In this document: positions 29,097 through 39,140 of the stretch, piece after piece | Layout of the letters: the number at the start of each line of letters is the position of its first letter | Numbering within the stretch: position 1 is the first letter of the stretch | NCBI GenBank assembly: GCA_019316985.1 | Contig: CP079215.1 | Span: 2,108,001-2,172,000, forward strand | Reading direction: 5' to 3' | From: Paraniabella defluvii | GTDB taxonomy: Bacteria; Bacteroidota; Bacteroidia; Chitinophagales; Chitinophagaceae | DNA: 64,000 nt | Program-made: the position numbers and the translations under genes | Notes under the pieces: generated by a model | What the model was told of the DNA's origin: nothing | The model's input: the letters and a program-made list of their open reading frames with translations, nothing else | The model's database searches: none

Positions 29097-31359
29097 ATGA
29101 ATAAATATAAGAATACCTGTAAGCTGGCGTTAATGGCTGTTCTGCTGTTATGGGGCAACCAATTGCTATTCGCGCAAAAAGTTGTTCGTTACGAGCTATA
29201 TGTGAAAGACTCGTTGGTTACTTATGCAGGTAAAGAAAAAGAGCTATTGCCGTAAACGGACAGATACCGATGCCCACGCTTACATTTACTGAAGGCGATA
29301 CTGCAGAAATTGTGGTGCATAACCAGCTTAGGGAAGGCACTTCATTACACTGGCATGGCGTGTTTTTACCCAACAAGGAAGATGGTGTGCCATGGCTTAC
29401 GCAAAAGCCTATTGAACCGGGAGCTACCTATACTTATCGCTTTCCCATTATCCAGCACGGTACCCATTGGTATCATTCTCATTCGGGTTTGCAGGAGCAG
29501 ATAGGCATGTACGGAAATTTTATAATGAAAAAAAGGGAAGATGATAAAACCTTCAGAAAGGGAATAGATGACTTACCTGCAGTGCCGCTTATTTTAAGCG
29601 AGTGGACCAAGCTGAATCCGGATAATATTGACCGTATGCTGCATAATGCTAATGATTGGGCTGCTATTAAAAAAATGCGACCCAATCCTATGCCGAAGCC
29701 ATTCGCGCCGGGCATTTTAAAACCAAGCTAACCAATGAGTGGAAAAGAATGCTGGCTATGGATGTAAGTGATGTTTATTATGATAAGATACTGATCAACG
29801 GCAGCAACGCTTCCGACCTGAAATCGGTGAATGGAAAGGCGTTGAAGGCAGGCGACAAAGTAAGATTACGGATATCCAACGGGGCGCCTCCTCTTATTTT
29901 TGGCTTCGTTATGCCGGGGCAAAATTACTGTAGTGGCCAACGATGGTAATGATGTAGAACCGGTAGAAGTAGATCGTTTGATTATAGCCGTATCAGAAAC
30001 TTATGATGTAGTAGTTACGATTCCTGAAGACGGGGTGGCTTATGAGTTTCTGGCAACTACCGAAGACAGAACACAATCTGCAAGCTATTTTGTTGGTAAT
30101 GGCATCAAACAACTGATTTCCCCGCTGCCGCGCCTGAAATATTTTGAGGGAATGAAGATGATGAATGATATGATGAAGATGAATGGCGACCTGGATGATA
30201 TGGGCATGAAAATGAGCCTGAACCAAATGGATATGAACGTGGTCATGTACCCCGAAATAACAGGAGAGGGCAAGAAAAAAATGGATCATAGCCAGCACAA
30301 CATGAATATGGATAGCGATCCTGACCGGTATAATGCCAACGCGTTGGGTGATATAGTTACATTAAACTATGCCATGTTGCAATCTCCCCATAACACTGAG
30401 CTTCCACCCAACGCCCCGGTAAAGGAATTAAAGTTTACGCTTACGGGTAATATGAACCGCTATGTATGGAGTATGGATAATAAAATATTATCGGAAACCG
30501 ACAAGATACCGGTGAAAAAGGAGAGGTGCTACGCATTACCATTTACAATAATTCTATGATGCGGCACCCGATGCATTTACATGGCTTCGACTTTAGGGTG
30601 ATCAACGGGAAGGGAGAGAAATCGCCGTAAAAAATGTACTGGATATTATGCCGATGGAAACAGATACCATCGAGTTTCTCGCCAATGAAGAGGGCGACTG
30701 GTTTTTCCATTGTCATATACTGTATCATATGATGGCAGGCATGAACCGCGTTTTTGCGGTGGATGATTATAAAAATCCATACCTCCCCGATAAGGCAAAA
30801 GCTTATAAAATGCTGCAGCGCGAAAGTAATATGCCTCATTTTATGATACAGAACGATTTTGCTACCAATGGCAACGATGGGGAGCTGATGTTGATGAATG
30901 CCCGCTGGAGCCTGGGAACAGAATGGCGCTTGGGTTACAATAATATGCATGGCTACGAAGTAGAAACCCACCTGGGACGTTATATAGGAAAAATGCAATG
31001 GCTGATGCCGTTTATAGGTTTTGACTGGCGTTACCGCAAAATGGGCAAAGATGAGCACGAGAAGAATATATTCGGGCAGGTAAATAAAAAGACAACCGGG
31101 CTGCTGTGAGCCTGGGTGTAATGTATACCCTGCCTATGCTGGTAAACGTGCAGGCAGAAGTATATCACGATGGTATATTCCGGTTATCGCTGATGCGGGA
31201 AGATATTCCGGTTTCTAAAAGATTAAGAGCCGGGTTTATGGTCAACTCCGACCTGGAGTATATGGCAGACCTGCGTTATATCATTACAAAAATATCGGCA
31301 TTCGCACGCATTACGATAGCGATATGGGTTTCGGAGCCGGTGTTTCGATCAATTATTAA
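29097..31359 (+). CDS. multicopper oxidase with C-terminal outer-membrane-like extension
   Basis: Signal peptide (residues 1-25), then cupredoxin domains. Copper ligands are LHWHG, THWYHSHSG, HPMHLHG and WFFHCHILYHMMAGM, giving type 1, 2 and 3 sites. A Met-rich insertion (MKMMNDMMKMNGDLDDMGMKM) resembles the Cu(I)-binding segment of CueO/CopA oxidases. The last 170 or so residues (after YLPDKAKAY) look like a beta-rich CopB-like outer membrane part ending GAGVSINY. Frameshifts near 29250, 29690, 29900, 30525, 30620, 31100 and 31305; restored length about 750. It oxidises Cu(I) to the less toxic Cu(II) in the periplasm. Confidence 0.88.
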
Positions 31360-31389
31360 CTACAACATACAAACCAGTCCTTAAAGCCG

Positions 31390-31460
31390 GGTTTCTGTGG
31401 AAACCTGACTTTTCCACTGGGATATTTTGTTGCAGCTACGGCATGTGAAGACACATGCCG
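31390..31460 (+). terminator. hairpins after the copper locus, possible terminator
   Basis: GGTTTC-TGTG-GAAACC (31390-31405) is a 6-bp stem followed by TGACTTTTCC. A second perfect hairpin, CGGCATGTG-AAGA-CACATGCCG, lies at 31439-31460 without a T-run. Together they separate the copper locus from the converging transporter gene. Confidence 0.35.
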
Positions 31461-31491
31461 GTATAGATATAGCATTAACTTAGCGAGCTAA

Positions 31492-32380
31492 TTATTTTCC
31501 AAACCTTTTCGATCCTGCCACACAGGCAATCACCCCAATCGTCACCATTAACATGCCCCAGCTCACGGGTTCATACAATATAAAAGCCGCCAGTGCCAGT
31601 CCGAAAAAGGCTGTAGTAATTGTAATTGACCTATTGATGCCACGCCGCCCTGCGCCAGCCCTTTATACCAGAATACAAAGCCAATGAACATGCTGAATAA
31701 AGACACATAGGCAAGGCTGACCCATGCGCCCGCATTGATGTTTTCAAAACCAGGAGGCATATAAATAAAAGACAGAGGCAACATAACAGGCAATGAGTCA
31801 ATAGTGCCCAGGAGATCACCTGCCAGCCGCCCAGGGTTTTGGAAAGCCTGGCGCCTTCCGCGTAACCCAGTCCGCATACAATAATGGCCGCCAGCATCAG
31901 CAGGTCGCCAACGGGTGAAGCGGTAAGGCCCTGTGCCACCGCATAACTGATCACCAATAAACTGCCGGCAATGGAAAACAGCCAGAACAAAGGCCTGGGG
32001 CGTTCGCCGCCTCGCCATACGCCAAACAGGGCAGTGGCAAGCGGCAGCAGCCCTACAAATACAATGGAATGAGCTGATGTAATATGCTGTAAGGCCAATG
32101 CACTCAATAAAGGATACCCCAATACCACACCCAACGCAACAATGATCAATGGAAGGATCTGATTCCTTTTAGGCCGCTTTTGTTTAAAAATGGTTAATGC
32201 CGCAAGGGCCAGCAGTCCGGCAATAGTAGCACGGGCAAACGTAAGAAACAAAGGGCTAAAACCCAGTATCGCCAGCTTGGTAGCAGGCAATGATCCGCTA
32301 AACAACAAAACGCCGATAAAACCATTCAGCCAACCATTGGCATTTAATTGTTTTGCCCGTACAATGCTTATATCGTTCAT
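31492..32380 (-). CDS. EamA-family DMT transporter
   Basis: Drug/metabolite transporter of ten predicted transmembrane helices in two EamA halves. The first half includes FIGVLLFSGSLPATKLAILGF and ALQHITSAHSIVFVGLLPLATALFG; the second, after several frameshifts (near 31840, 31780, 31690, 31600), includes LAYVSLFSMFIGFVFWYKG, SIGQLQLLQPF and the end VAGSKRFGK. The pattern fits export of amino acids or other small metabolites. It is divergent from a MocR-type regulator at 32474, the arrangement expected if that regulator controls it. Confidence 0.85.
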
Positions 32381-32412
32381 GGTATTGATTTAGAAAAACA
32401 AAGCTCGGTAAA

Positions 32413-32460
32413 GGACACAGATAAACACAGCCACAGTTTTTGATATATTGATGGACACAG
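32413..32460. promoter_or_regulatory. candidate MocR operator: direct repeats
   Basis: GGACACAG occurs at 32413-32420 and again at 32453-32460, with ATAAACACAG and CCACAG between. MocR-type regulators are known to bind direct repeats in the divergent region of their target. The repeats lie between the DMT transporter and MocR genes. Confidence 0.4.
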
Positions 32461-32469
32461 TTAGCTTTG
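32439..32469 (+). promoter_or_regulatory. promoter of the MocR-type regulator
   Basis: TTTG (32439-32442), 19 bp, then TAGCTTTG (32462-32469) match the Bacteroidota -33/-7 pattern. The GTG start codon begins only 5 bp after the -7 element, so transcription would start at or next to it and the mRNA may be leaderless. Confidence 0.55.
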
Positions 32470-32473
32470 CAAT

Positions 32474-33884
32474 GTGAAGAAGGCATTTTTATACAACGAA
32501 ATAGCAGGCAACATAGCGCATCAAATAAGGAACGGCGTTCTAAAAACCGGCGACCGCCTGCCTTCGGTGAGAATGTTAAGCCTGCAACATGGAATTGGCG
32601 TTAATACAGCCAAAAGAATCTTCCTCGAGCTGGAAGCGCAATCACTGATAGAGTCTAAACCAAAGTCAGGTTACTTTGTAAGCATGCCGGGTTATATGAA
32701 GCTGCCGTTACCCGAAGCCAGCAGGCCTTTGGCTATTGCTAAAAGTGCAGAACCCGACCAGCTCATTAATAGTGTTTATTCTAATATAGCTCATAAAGAG
32801 CTCACACTTTTTCTATTGGTGTGCCCTCGGGCGACCTGTTGCCACTGGCCAAGTTAAAAAAAGAAATTGTTGCTGCTATCCGCGAGCTCAAAGACGGGGG
32901 TACCGAGTACGAGCCTTTGCAGGGTAACGAAAAGCTAAGAAGAATGGTAGCCGCACGCTCGTTGAACTGGGGTGGGCGTTTAAAAGAAGCCGACATCATC
33001 ACCACCAATGGCTGTATGAATGCGCTGGCGCTATGCCTTATGGCTGTAGCTAAACCCGGCGATACCCTGGCATTGAAAGCCCTTGTTATCCCGGCATCTT
33101 ACAGCTGGCGGTTAGTTTTGGTTTAAAGGTTCTGGAGCTACCCACACACCCGGTTAGGGGAATAGAGATGGATGCTTTTAAAAAGCTGTTGCCTAAAATA
33201 GATATATGCCTTTTGGTGCCCAACTTTAATACGCCGCTGGGCTATTGTATGCCGGATGCGCATAAGAAAGAAGTGGTATCCATTTTAGCGCAACACAATA
33301 TCCCATTGATCGAGGATGATACCTATGGCGATCTGCATTTCGGCGCGGAGCGACCTAAATGTTGTAAGTCTTTTGATAAGGAAGGTAACGTGTTATGGTG
33401 TGGCGCTGTTTCCAAAACATTGGCGCCAGGTTACCGGGTGGGGTGGGTGGCTCCGGGAAAATATAAAGATCAGATATTAAGGATGAAGTTTATTCAATCT
33501 TTATCTGCTACTACTATTATTCATGAGGCGGTTGGTAATTTTTTGCTTACCGGCAGGTACGATAACCATCTTCGTCAGCTTCGTAAAACCTTACAGGAAA
33601 ACTGCAATCGGTATGCACAGGTGATTGCTAACCATTTTCCGCAGGGTACCAGGATCAGCCAGCCGCAGGGCGGCCTGTCTTTATGGGTGGAATTTCCGAA
33701 GCACATTGATACAGCTGAGCTCTACAATGATGCGTTGAAAAAGCGCATCAGCATTGCGCCGGGAAGAATATTTACCTTACAGGACCAGTTTCAAAATTGC
33801 ATCCGGCTTTGTATCGGCCTGCCCTGGACGGATAGCCTGGGTTCTAAACTACAGCAGCTGGGTAAGCTGGCTTGTAACTTATAG
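32474..33884 (+). CDS. MocR-type PLP-dependent GntR regulator
   Basis: N-terminal winged helix of the GntR family (IAHQIRNGVLKTGDRLPSVRMLS, residues 10-70) fused to an aminotransferase-like domain with the PLP-binding Lys in SKTLAPGYRVGW and the Asp/Tyr region IEDDTYGDLHFG. Frameshifts near 32812 and 33090 split it; restored length about 469. Such regulators bind PLP and an amino-acid-derived effector and control a neighbouring gene; here the divergent DMT transporter is the obvious target. A GTG start is used. Confidence 0.9.
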
Positions 33885-33899
33885 CGACATTGGCGGGTA

Positions 33900-34145
33900 A
33901 CTGGAGTATTGATCGTGTCCTTCCAGCGCTGATTTGTGTCTTCACAGCACTGATTTGTGTCCTCAAGGCACTGATTCGTGTCTTCACGAATCAGTAAGAC
34001 CAATCTCAAAAGCTTAGCACATCTGCATAATTTTTGGCCAGGAATAATCTTTGATGTAATTTTTCTTACTTCTTTGTGTAATTTGGAAAGGAAGAATGAC
34101 AGGCCGGTTTGCACAGCATTGATTCGTGTCCTCACGAATCAGTAA
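33900..34145. repeat. 21-bp direct repeats and two hairpins
   Basis: Four imperfect 21-bp units with the core CTGATTTGTGTC lie between about 33905 and 33990. The last unit closes into a perfect hairpin ACTGATTCGTG-TCTT-CACGAATCAGT (33970-33995). A second copy of the hairpin (TGATTCGTG-TCCT-CACGAATCA) stands alone at about 34120-34142. No gene is supported in this 320-bp gap. Confidence 0.7.
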
Positions 34146-34208
34146 AACAAAAGTTACAGGCCGGTTTAAACATTAATTTATAAAAGCTAAACCCTAACAA
34201 TACATTCC

Positions 34209-34553
34209 ATGAATCACTCAGAAAGAATATACAAACTGATCTTCGCGGGAGTATATCCCATGTACATCCAAAAGGCAGAAAAGAAAGGGCGCACCAAAAC
34301 GGAGGTAGACGAAATTATCTTCTGGCTCACCGGCTACAATGCCAAAACATTGCAGCAGCAAATCGATAAAAAAGTAACCTTTGAAACCTTTTTTAACGAA
34401 GCGCCGCAGATCAATCCCAACGCGTCTAAAATAACAGGCGTTATTTGCGGCTACCGGGTAGAAGAGCTCGAAGACCCCATTGTGCAAAAAGCCCGCTACC
34501 TGGATAAATTGATAGATGAGCTTGCCAAAGGAAAAAGATGGAAAAGATATTGA
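34209..34553 (+). CDS. DUF2200 family protein
   Basis: Protein of 114 residues matching the DUF2200 pattern end to end: [58 protein letters not shown] and a C-terminal [13 protein letters not shown]. Small cytoplasmic protein of unknown function, wide in bacteria. The gene is intact with an ATG at 34209. A 10-bp hairpin (CTTGCTGGTG/CACCAGCAAG, 34565-34589) follows it, without a T-run. Confidence 0.88.
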   Translation: MNHSERIYKLIFAGVYPMYIQKAEKKGRTKTEVDEIIFWLTGYNAKTLQQQIDKKVTFETFFNEAPQINPNASKITGVICGYRVEELEDPIVQKARYLDKLIDELAKGKRWKRY

Positions 34554-34629
34554 GGGCTTGAAGGCTTGCTGGTGAAAAACACCAGCAAGGGCGATGAAAA
34601 TTGTTAATGGAGAAATAGGCGAAGCATAA

Positions 34630-34665
34630 ATAAACATTTAATAACCGATAAACATTTAATAACCG
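34630..34665 (+). repeat. perfect 18-bp tandem duplication upstream of the zinc-ribbon gene
   Basis: ATAAACATTTAATAACCG occurs twice in direct succession, ending exactly at the ATG of the next gene at 34666. It changes the spacing between any upstream promoter and the start codon. Confidence 0.9.
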
Positions 34666-35268
34666 ATGAACAATGATACAACGAGATATTCGGGGCCGCC
34701 AACAATAAGGCGTTCTTATATGCGAGAATTTCTGGTCCATTGCCCAAAATGTAAAGGCCCCGCCCAGGTTACAACGGATTTGTCTTATGACACAAGTAAT
34801 GACCAGTTAGTTTGTCAAAACTGCAACCATATAAAGAAAGCAGATGAGCTTATAAGATACAATGCTATCATAAAGCGAGCCTGTGATAATTGCGGTAATG
34901 CCATTAATGCTAATGTTCCCAATAATAAGGAGAAAGTAAAATTATTTAAGGTTTCTTGTCCTCACTGCGGTCAGGTAAGAACCTATAAACCGATCAACCA
35001 GGAATACAGGTTATACTACAAAAACGAAGGAATCGGCGATCCTGTTTTTAATTTACCGTTGTGGTTTCAGGTAGATATAAGAGGAAATGTGTTTTGGGCA
35101 TATAACAGGGTTCATCTTAATGAGATCAGGTCTTATGTAGCGGCAAAACTGAGAGAGCGACAGGCTACTACACATACAACAATGGTAGAGAAGTTACCCA
35201 ACTTTATTAAACTGGCAAAAAACCGGGCTATAATAATCAGTGCTATAGATAGATTAATGAAAAAATAA
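34666..35268 (+). CDS. zinc-ribbon hypothetical protein
   Basis: About 200 residues with two zinc-binding knuckle sets: CPKC (residues 26-29) with CQNC, then CDNC with CPHC. This is the pattern of TFIIB-type or rubredoxin-like zinc ribbons. The remaining part (LPLWFQVDIRGNVFWAYNRVHLNEIRSYV) recurs in Bacteroidota hypothetical proteins often found beside DUF4272, but no function is known. The gene is intact and lies 36 bp before a DUF4272 gene on the same strand, so the two are likely co-transcribed. Confidence 0.78.
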   Translation: MNNDTTRYSGPPTIRRSYMREFLVHCPKCKGPAQVTTDLSYDTSNDQLVCQNCNHIKKADELIRYNAIIKRACDNCGNAINANVPNNKEKVKLFKVSCPHCGQVRTYKPINQEYRLYYKNEGIGDPVFNLPLWFQVDIRGNVFWAYNRVHLNEIRSYVAAKLRERQATTHTTMVEKLPNFIKLAKNRAIIISAIDRLMKK

Positions 35269-35304
35269 AATACTAGAGTTGCGATCATACTGAAATTTAA
35301 GTTT

Positions 35305-35952
35305 ATGAAGAGCGCTGCGGAAAGAAAATCAGGAACAGAAAAATTGCTAAGGGAGTTGAATATTCCCTACCTTGATCACTTACCTCTCATTGAGGAGGAA
35401 CATGAGGCCGTAGTTAGAACTGCGCCTGAGATTGCTGAACGCATTTTAATTTTAACCTATTTGAATTATGTGTCAGAAGTTCCGGGCGGTGCTTCCGAAG
35501 TGATAGCGTTTTTAAAAACGAATGATCTTTGGGACAAAGTGTCGCCAGACGAAAAAGAACTGTTTCAAAAGGAAAAGCTAACGAGGCAGGAAGAGATCAA
35601 TATTTCCTGGCGTACAGAAGCTATTTGGTTATTGCTTTGGGCTATCAATAAAGTTGAAGAACTGGCACTCCCTACGCAAGAAATTGCGTCCGCCGACATT
35701 TTAGAAAGGCTTCCTGAGTTTTTAAGTGATCCATCGGGTTTTATTAGTGAGGCTATGGGCAGACCCATTTCAGCAATTCTGGATATGTCTGATCTCGTGT
35801 ACCGGCTGCATTGGGCAACGAAAAACGCCAACCTAAATAATGAGCCTATGCCTGCCGGATTAAACTTAGGCATTATCATGGAGCGGCATTATGCCATTAA
35901 CTGGCTTACTTATTATGCTGATGAATGGGATAGTGTAATATTAGATACCTAG
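35305..35952 (+). CDS. DUF4272 domain protein
   Basis: 215 residues. The pattern RTEAIWLLLWAINKVEELALPTQ, ILDMSDLVYRLHWATKNA and the final IMERHYAINWLTYYADEWDSV match the DUF4272 family. Cytoplasmic, all-helical, function unknown. It follows the zinc-ribbon gene and is intact. The pairing with a zinc-ribbon protein is worth noting as a possible functional unit. Confidence 0.85.
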   Translation: MKSAAERKSGTEKLLRELNIPYLDHLPLIEEEHEAVVRTAPEIAERILILTYLNYVSEVPGGASEVIAFLKTNDLWDKVSPDEKELFQKEKLTRQEEINISWRTEAIWLLLWAINKVEELALPTQEIASADILERLPEFLSDPSGFISEAMGRPISAILDMSDLVYRLHWATKNANLNNEPMPAGLNLGIIMERHYAINWLTYYADEWDSVILDT

Positions 35953-36427
35953 AAGTATCTTTAAATCAGCATAAGTTTCCCGGGCACGTCTTTCCGATCG
36001 AGGTTTTGCCCTAAAGCAAAACGAGCGCCCGCCTGTTCCGGTACGGGCAGGAGGAATCTTCACAATGAGGGGTCTTTATAAGCCATCCAGATGGCTATCG
36101 ATTTCCTTCTTTTGCTGTAATGGCAAGGAGGCAAAAAGAAGATAGCGTTTCTCTGGGCCAGCTCAGATGTCTTCGGTACGCTCCACTCCGTTACGCTCCG
36201 CTCTCCAGGAGAGTCCTTTGGGACAAGGTGACGATTCTTTTTAGCATCGTTCTATTATTGTTGATATCACCAATTGACAAACACGCACGATTACCCGTCC
36301 TCCAATCCCTTTTTAATCTATCTTTGCTCTCTTTTTATGCTACCGGTCTCACGGGCAAAAACCTTTTTCAGGCAATGCCCTGCAACCTGCGGTAAAAGAT
36401 CCATCCCTTACGAACAACTAAGCATAC
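35953..36427. other. intergenic region with a hairpin repeat, no gene supported
   Basis: A long imperfect hairpin (CTTCTTTTGC … GCAAAAAGAAG) at about 36107-36141 belongs to the same family as the hairpins at 51301 and 51744. It is followed by a GC-rich stretch with CTCCAGGAGAG and AGTCCTTTGGGAC. Open frames here follow the repeats and have no recognisable protein. Confidence 0.6.
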
Positions 36428-37147
36428 ATGAGCAACTGTAAAAACTGCAACGAGCCGCTCAGCGGTAAGTATTGTGCCGCCTGTGGCCAACCCGCCCAAC
36501 TCAAACGCATCGACTCTCATTATATCATCCACGAAATAGAGCATGTCCTGCATTTCGAAAAAGGTATTTTATATACCATCCGCGAGCTCATCCTGCGGCC
36601 CGGACAAAACGTGCAACATTTCCTTTCAGAAAACCGCAGCCGGCTGGTAAAACCCATTATTTTTTTAATCGTAGCCTCGCTGATTTACTCGCTCATCAAC
36701 CATTTCTTTCATATCGAAGAGGAGTACATGAGTTTTGATGGAGATGAGGCATCTGCCACGGGCGTTATTTTCGCATGGGTGCAGGCGCATTATGGCTATG
36801 CCAATATGATTATGGGGGTATTTATTGCCTGGTGGACGAAGATCTTTTTCCGCAAATACGGCTATAATATTTTCGAAATACTCATCCTCCTTTGTTTTGT
36901 AATGGGAATAGGTATGTTGCTTTTTGCGGTTTTTGCGCTCCTGGAAGGTGTTACCCGCCTCAACCTAGTACAGTTTGGCGGTATTGGTGCCCTTATTTAT
37001 TCCGCCTGGGCCATCGGCCAGTTTTTTGACAAAAAGAAGCCCACCAGCTATATTAAAGCCTTAATCGCCTATCTGCTCGGCAGCCTTAGCTTTGTTATTG
37101 TAGCCGTAGCTATCGGTATTATTATCGATCTGATATTTAAGAAATAA
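36428..37147 (+). CDS. DUF3667 membrane protein with zinc ribbon
   Basis: Starts MSNCKNCNEPLSGKYCAACG, a four-Cys zinc ribbon, then a short cytosolic linker (IHEIEHVLHFEKGILYTIREL) typical of DUF3667, then five transmembrane helices. The phrase FFRKYGYNIFEILILLCFVMG is characteristic. 239 residues, intact, found across Bacteroidota with unknown function; a role in membrane transport or assembly is only speculation. Confidence 0.88.
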   Translation: MSNCKNCNEPLSGKYCAACGQPAQLKRIDSHYIIHEIEHVLHFEKGILYTIRELILRPGQNVQHFLSENRSRLVKPIIFLIVASLIYSLINHFFHIEEEYMSFDGDEASATGVIFAWVQAHYGYANMIMGVFIAWWTKIFFRKYGYNIFEILILLCFVMGIGMLLFAVFALLEGVTRLNLVQFGGIGALIYSAWAIGQFFDKKKPTSYIKALIAYLLGSLSFVIVAVAIGIIIDLIFKK

Positions 37148-37522
37148 TAGCTGAGATTTCCTTGAAAACGCTATCTCTTACATACTTAACAGAATGAATA
37201 GGAGTCGGCATTTAGGTATATCCATGGTGCCGGTTTTGAGACGAACCATGTTCAAAGACTCAGAATAGCTTTAGCCGTGCCGCAGTCCGTTCTGTGTCCC
37301 AATCAACTCGTCAATAGGGGACCCAAAACCTTTGCCAACTTAGCAAAAAGCGTTGTGAACCCTGGTTAATACCCAAATTGACTGCAAGCTTTTTAAATAG
37401 TTGGTATAAAAGGAAGCAAAGAATATTGATCAAATTGAACTACTTTTCATTTTACAATTTGTGATGCCAGATTTTACTGACCAATCAGGAAATTACAAAT
37501 TGATAATAATAAGGAATGCACC
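37148..37522. other. intergenic region, nothing recognised
   Basis: About 375 bp between the DUF3667 gene and the serine hydrolase. I see no ORF with protein features, no tRNA, and no clear promoter or terminator. Confidence 0.5.
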
Positions 37523-38546
37523 ATGAAGCAGTTTTATTTAGTCTTATCCCTGGTACCCGGCTTTTTATAGGATGCCAAACTACGAGGCAGACACCGGTTG
37601 ATGTAGTTAATCAATACTACCTGGATGGAAAATTCAATGGAAGCATATTAATTGCTCAAAATAACCAGGTTGTTGTCGATACTGTTTTAGGTTACCGGGA
37701 TTTACATCAGCAGGCATTGCTTACAAAAGAAACACCATTTTATATTGCTTCATTAAGCAAACCCATTACCGCCATCGCCATTTTTCTTATGATGGAAAAA
37801 GGTCTTCTTGCACTCGATGATAAAGCCACAAAATTTGTTGACAGTATTCCTGCTTACGCGCACAATATTACCGTAAGACAATTGTTACATCACACATGAG
37901 GAATAAAAGATTATGAGGACATACTCCGAAAGAAAGGGTTAACGAATAAAGATGTAGTCCATTGGCTGCATAGCCAGGATGGACTAGCATTTGAACCGGG
38001 AACAAAATTTCAATACAGCAATTCCGGCTACATTATCCTGGCGTTGATTATTGAAAATATTTCTAAAATGACTTACGCACAGTTTCTGAAAAAAATATTT
38101 TTGATCCTTTGGGCATGAACCACACGATAGTTTATGAGTCAAATACCGTCCTTCTTAACAAGGCCGTTGGGTACAACAGACATAAAGAAGTGGATGACTA
38201 TTTGATACGAACCACAGGAGATGGCGGCATTTATTCTACGCCCGAAGACCTTTATAAATTAGATAGAGCTTTACGGGTCAATCAATTGTTATCTGCGAAG
38301 AGCACCCAATTGCTATATCAAACACCGGTTTTGCAAGATGGTGCTGATTCTGAATATGGGGCGGGCTGGTTTATTGAAAAATCGGATGGAATGAAGATTG
38401 CCCAACATACGGGCGGATTGGCAGGTTTTAAAAGCTTATTCTGGAGAGACTTAAAAAATAACATCACTATAATTGCATTGTCCAATCAAGGTGATGCCTT
38501 TCCTGTATTCGATTTCGCGAAAGACATCAAAAAAACTTTAAAATAG
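37523..38546 (+). CDS. beta-lactamase-family serine hydrolase lipoprotein, disrupted
   Basis: Starting at the ATG at 37523 gives MKQFYLVLSLVPGF and, after bridging a T-run indel near 37565, a lipobox (FFIGC). The active-site SxxK is in IASLSKPITA, the YxN in YSNSGY, and the HxG-type motif in AQHTGGLAGF. An in-frame TGA at 37897 replaces the usual Ser in HHTSGI; this is a base change rather than a homopolymer indel. A second frameshift lies near 38100. Either it is a pseudogene or the base is wrong. The family includes DD-peptidases and esterases. Confidence 0.75.
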
Positions 38547-38732
38547 TATAACAGGAGCTCCTTCGCTGTTTGGCAATCAAGCTTTTAACGGCTTCATTTG
38601 GATTGGTATTAGAAAGTTTTTGGAGTACGCCTCGAGAAATCATAAAATTTTGAAAAAAGAGGCATGAGGTTAGAAAAGAGAGACACCAATGATATTACCA
38701 TCTAAAAAACCGGTTGAAAAATCAATAAGTGT

Positions 38733-39102
38733 TTATTCCGCCGCCGAGCCTTCCAATCTTTTTACAATTACATCCCGCAGCCGTTTTTCATGGTCATCGC
38801 CCCAGGTTCCCAACATAGCAATTACGGGAACCAGTGTTTTACCAAACTCCGTTAAGCTATATTCTACTTTCGGCGGTACTACCGCATAAATTTTTTTGAA
38901 TCAATTCGTGATCTTCCAGTTCCTTTAGCTGCATATTGAGCACGCGCCTGGTGGCATCAGGAATTTTTCGCTGCAGCTCACTCGGGCGTTGATGTCCCTG
39001 GTGAATAAACCATAGCAAACGGATTTTCCATTTACCATACAGTACTTCGCCTATTAAATCCAAACCACAATTCAGGTTCGGTATAATCTTTCTTTCATAC
39101 AT
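38733..39102 (-). CDS. HxlR-family transcriptional regulator
   Basis: Winged-helix regulator with the HxlR/DUF24 pattern: CGLDLIGEVLYGKWKIRLLWFI, then RPSELQRKIPDATRRVLNMQLKELEDHELI. Bridging an A-run indel near 38890 gives the normal wing and dimerisation tail (VEYSLTEFGKTLVPVIAMLG) and an end at 38733; about 123 residues. It is divergent from an SDR gene at 39227, the usual partner, and probably represses it in response to a redox-active or aldehyde compound. Confidence 0.9.
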
Positions 39103-39106
39103 ACAA

Positions 39107-39137
39107 CAAATGTAAACCTATGTTCCAAATGGTGCAA
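39107..39137 (-). promoter_or_regulatory. promoter of the HxlR gene
   Basis: On the minus strand, TTG (39137-39135), 20 bp, then TACATTTG (39114-39107) match the Bacteroidota -33/-7 pattern well. The ATG lies immediately after the -7 element, so the transcript may be leaderless. Confidence 0.65.
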
Positions 39138-39140
39138 TAG

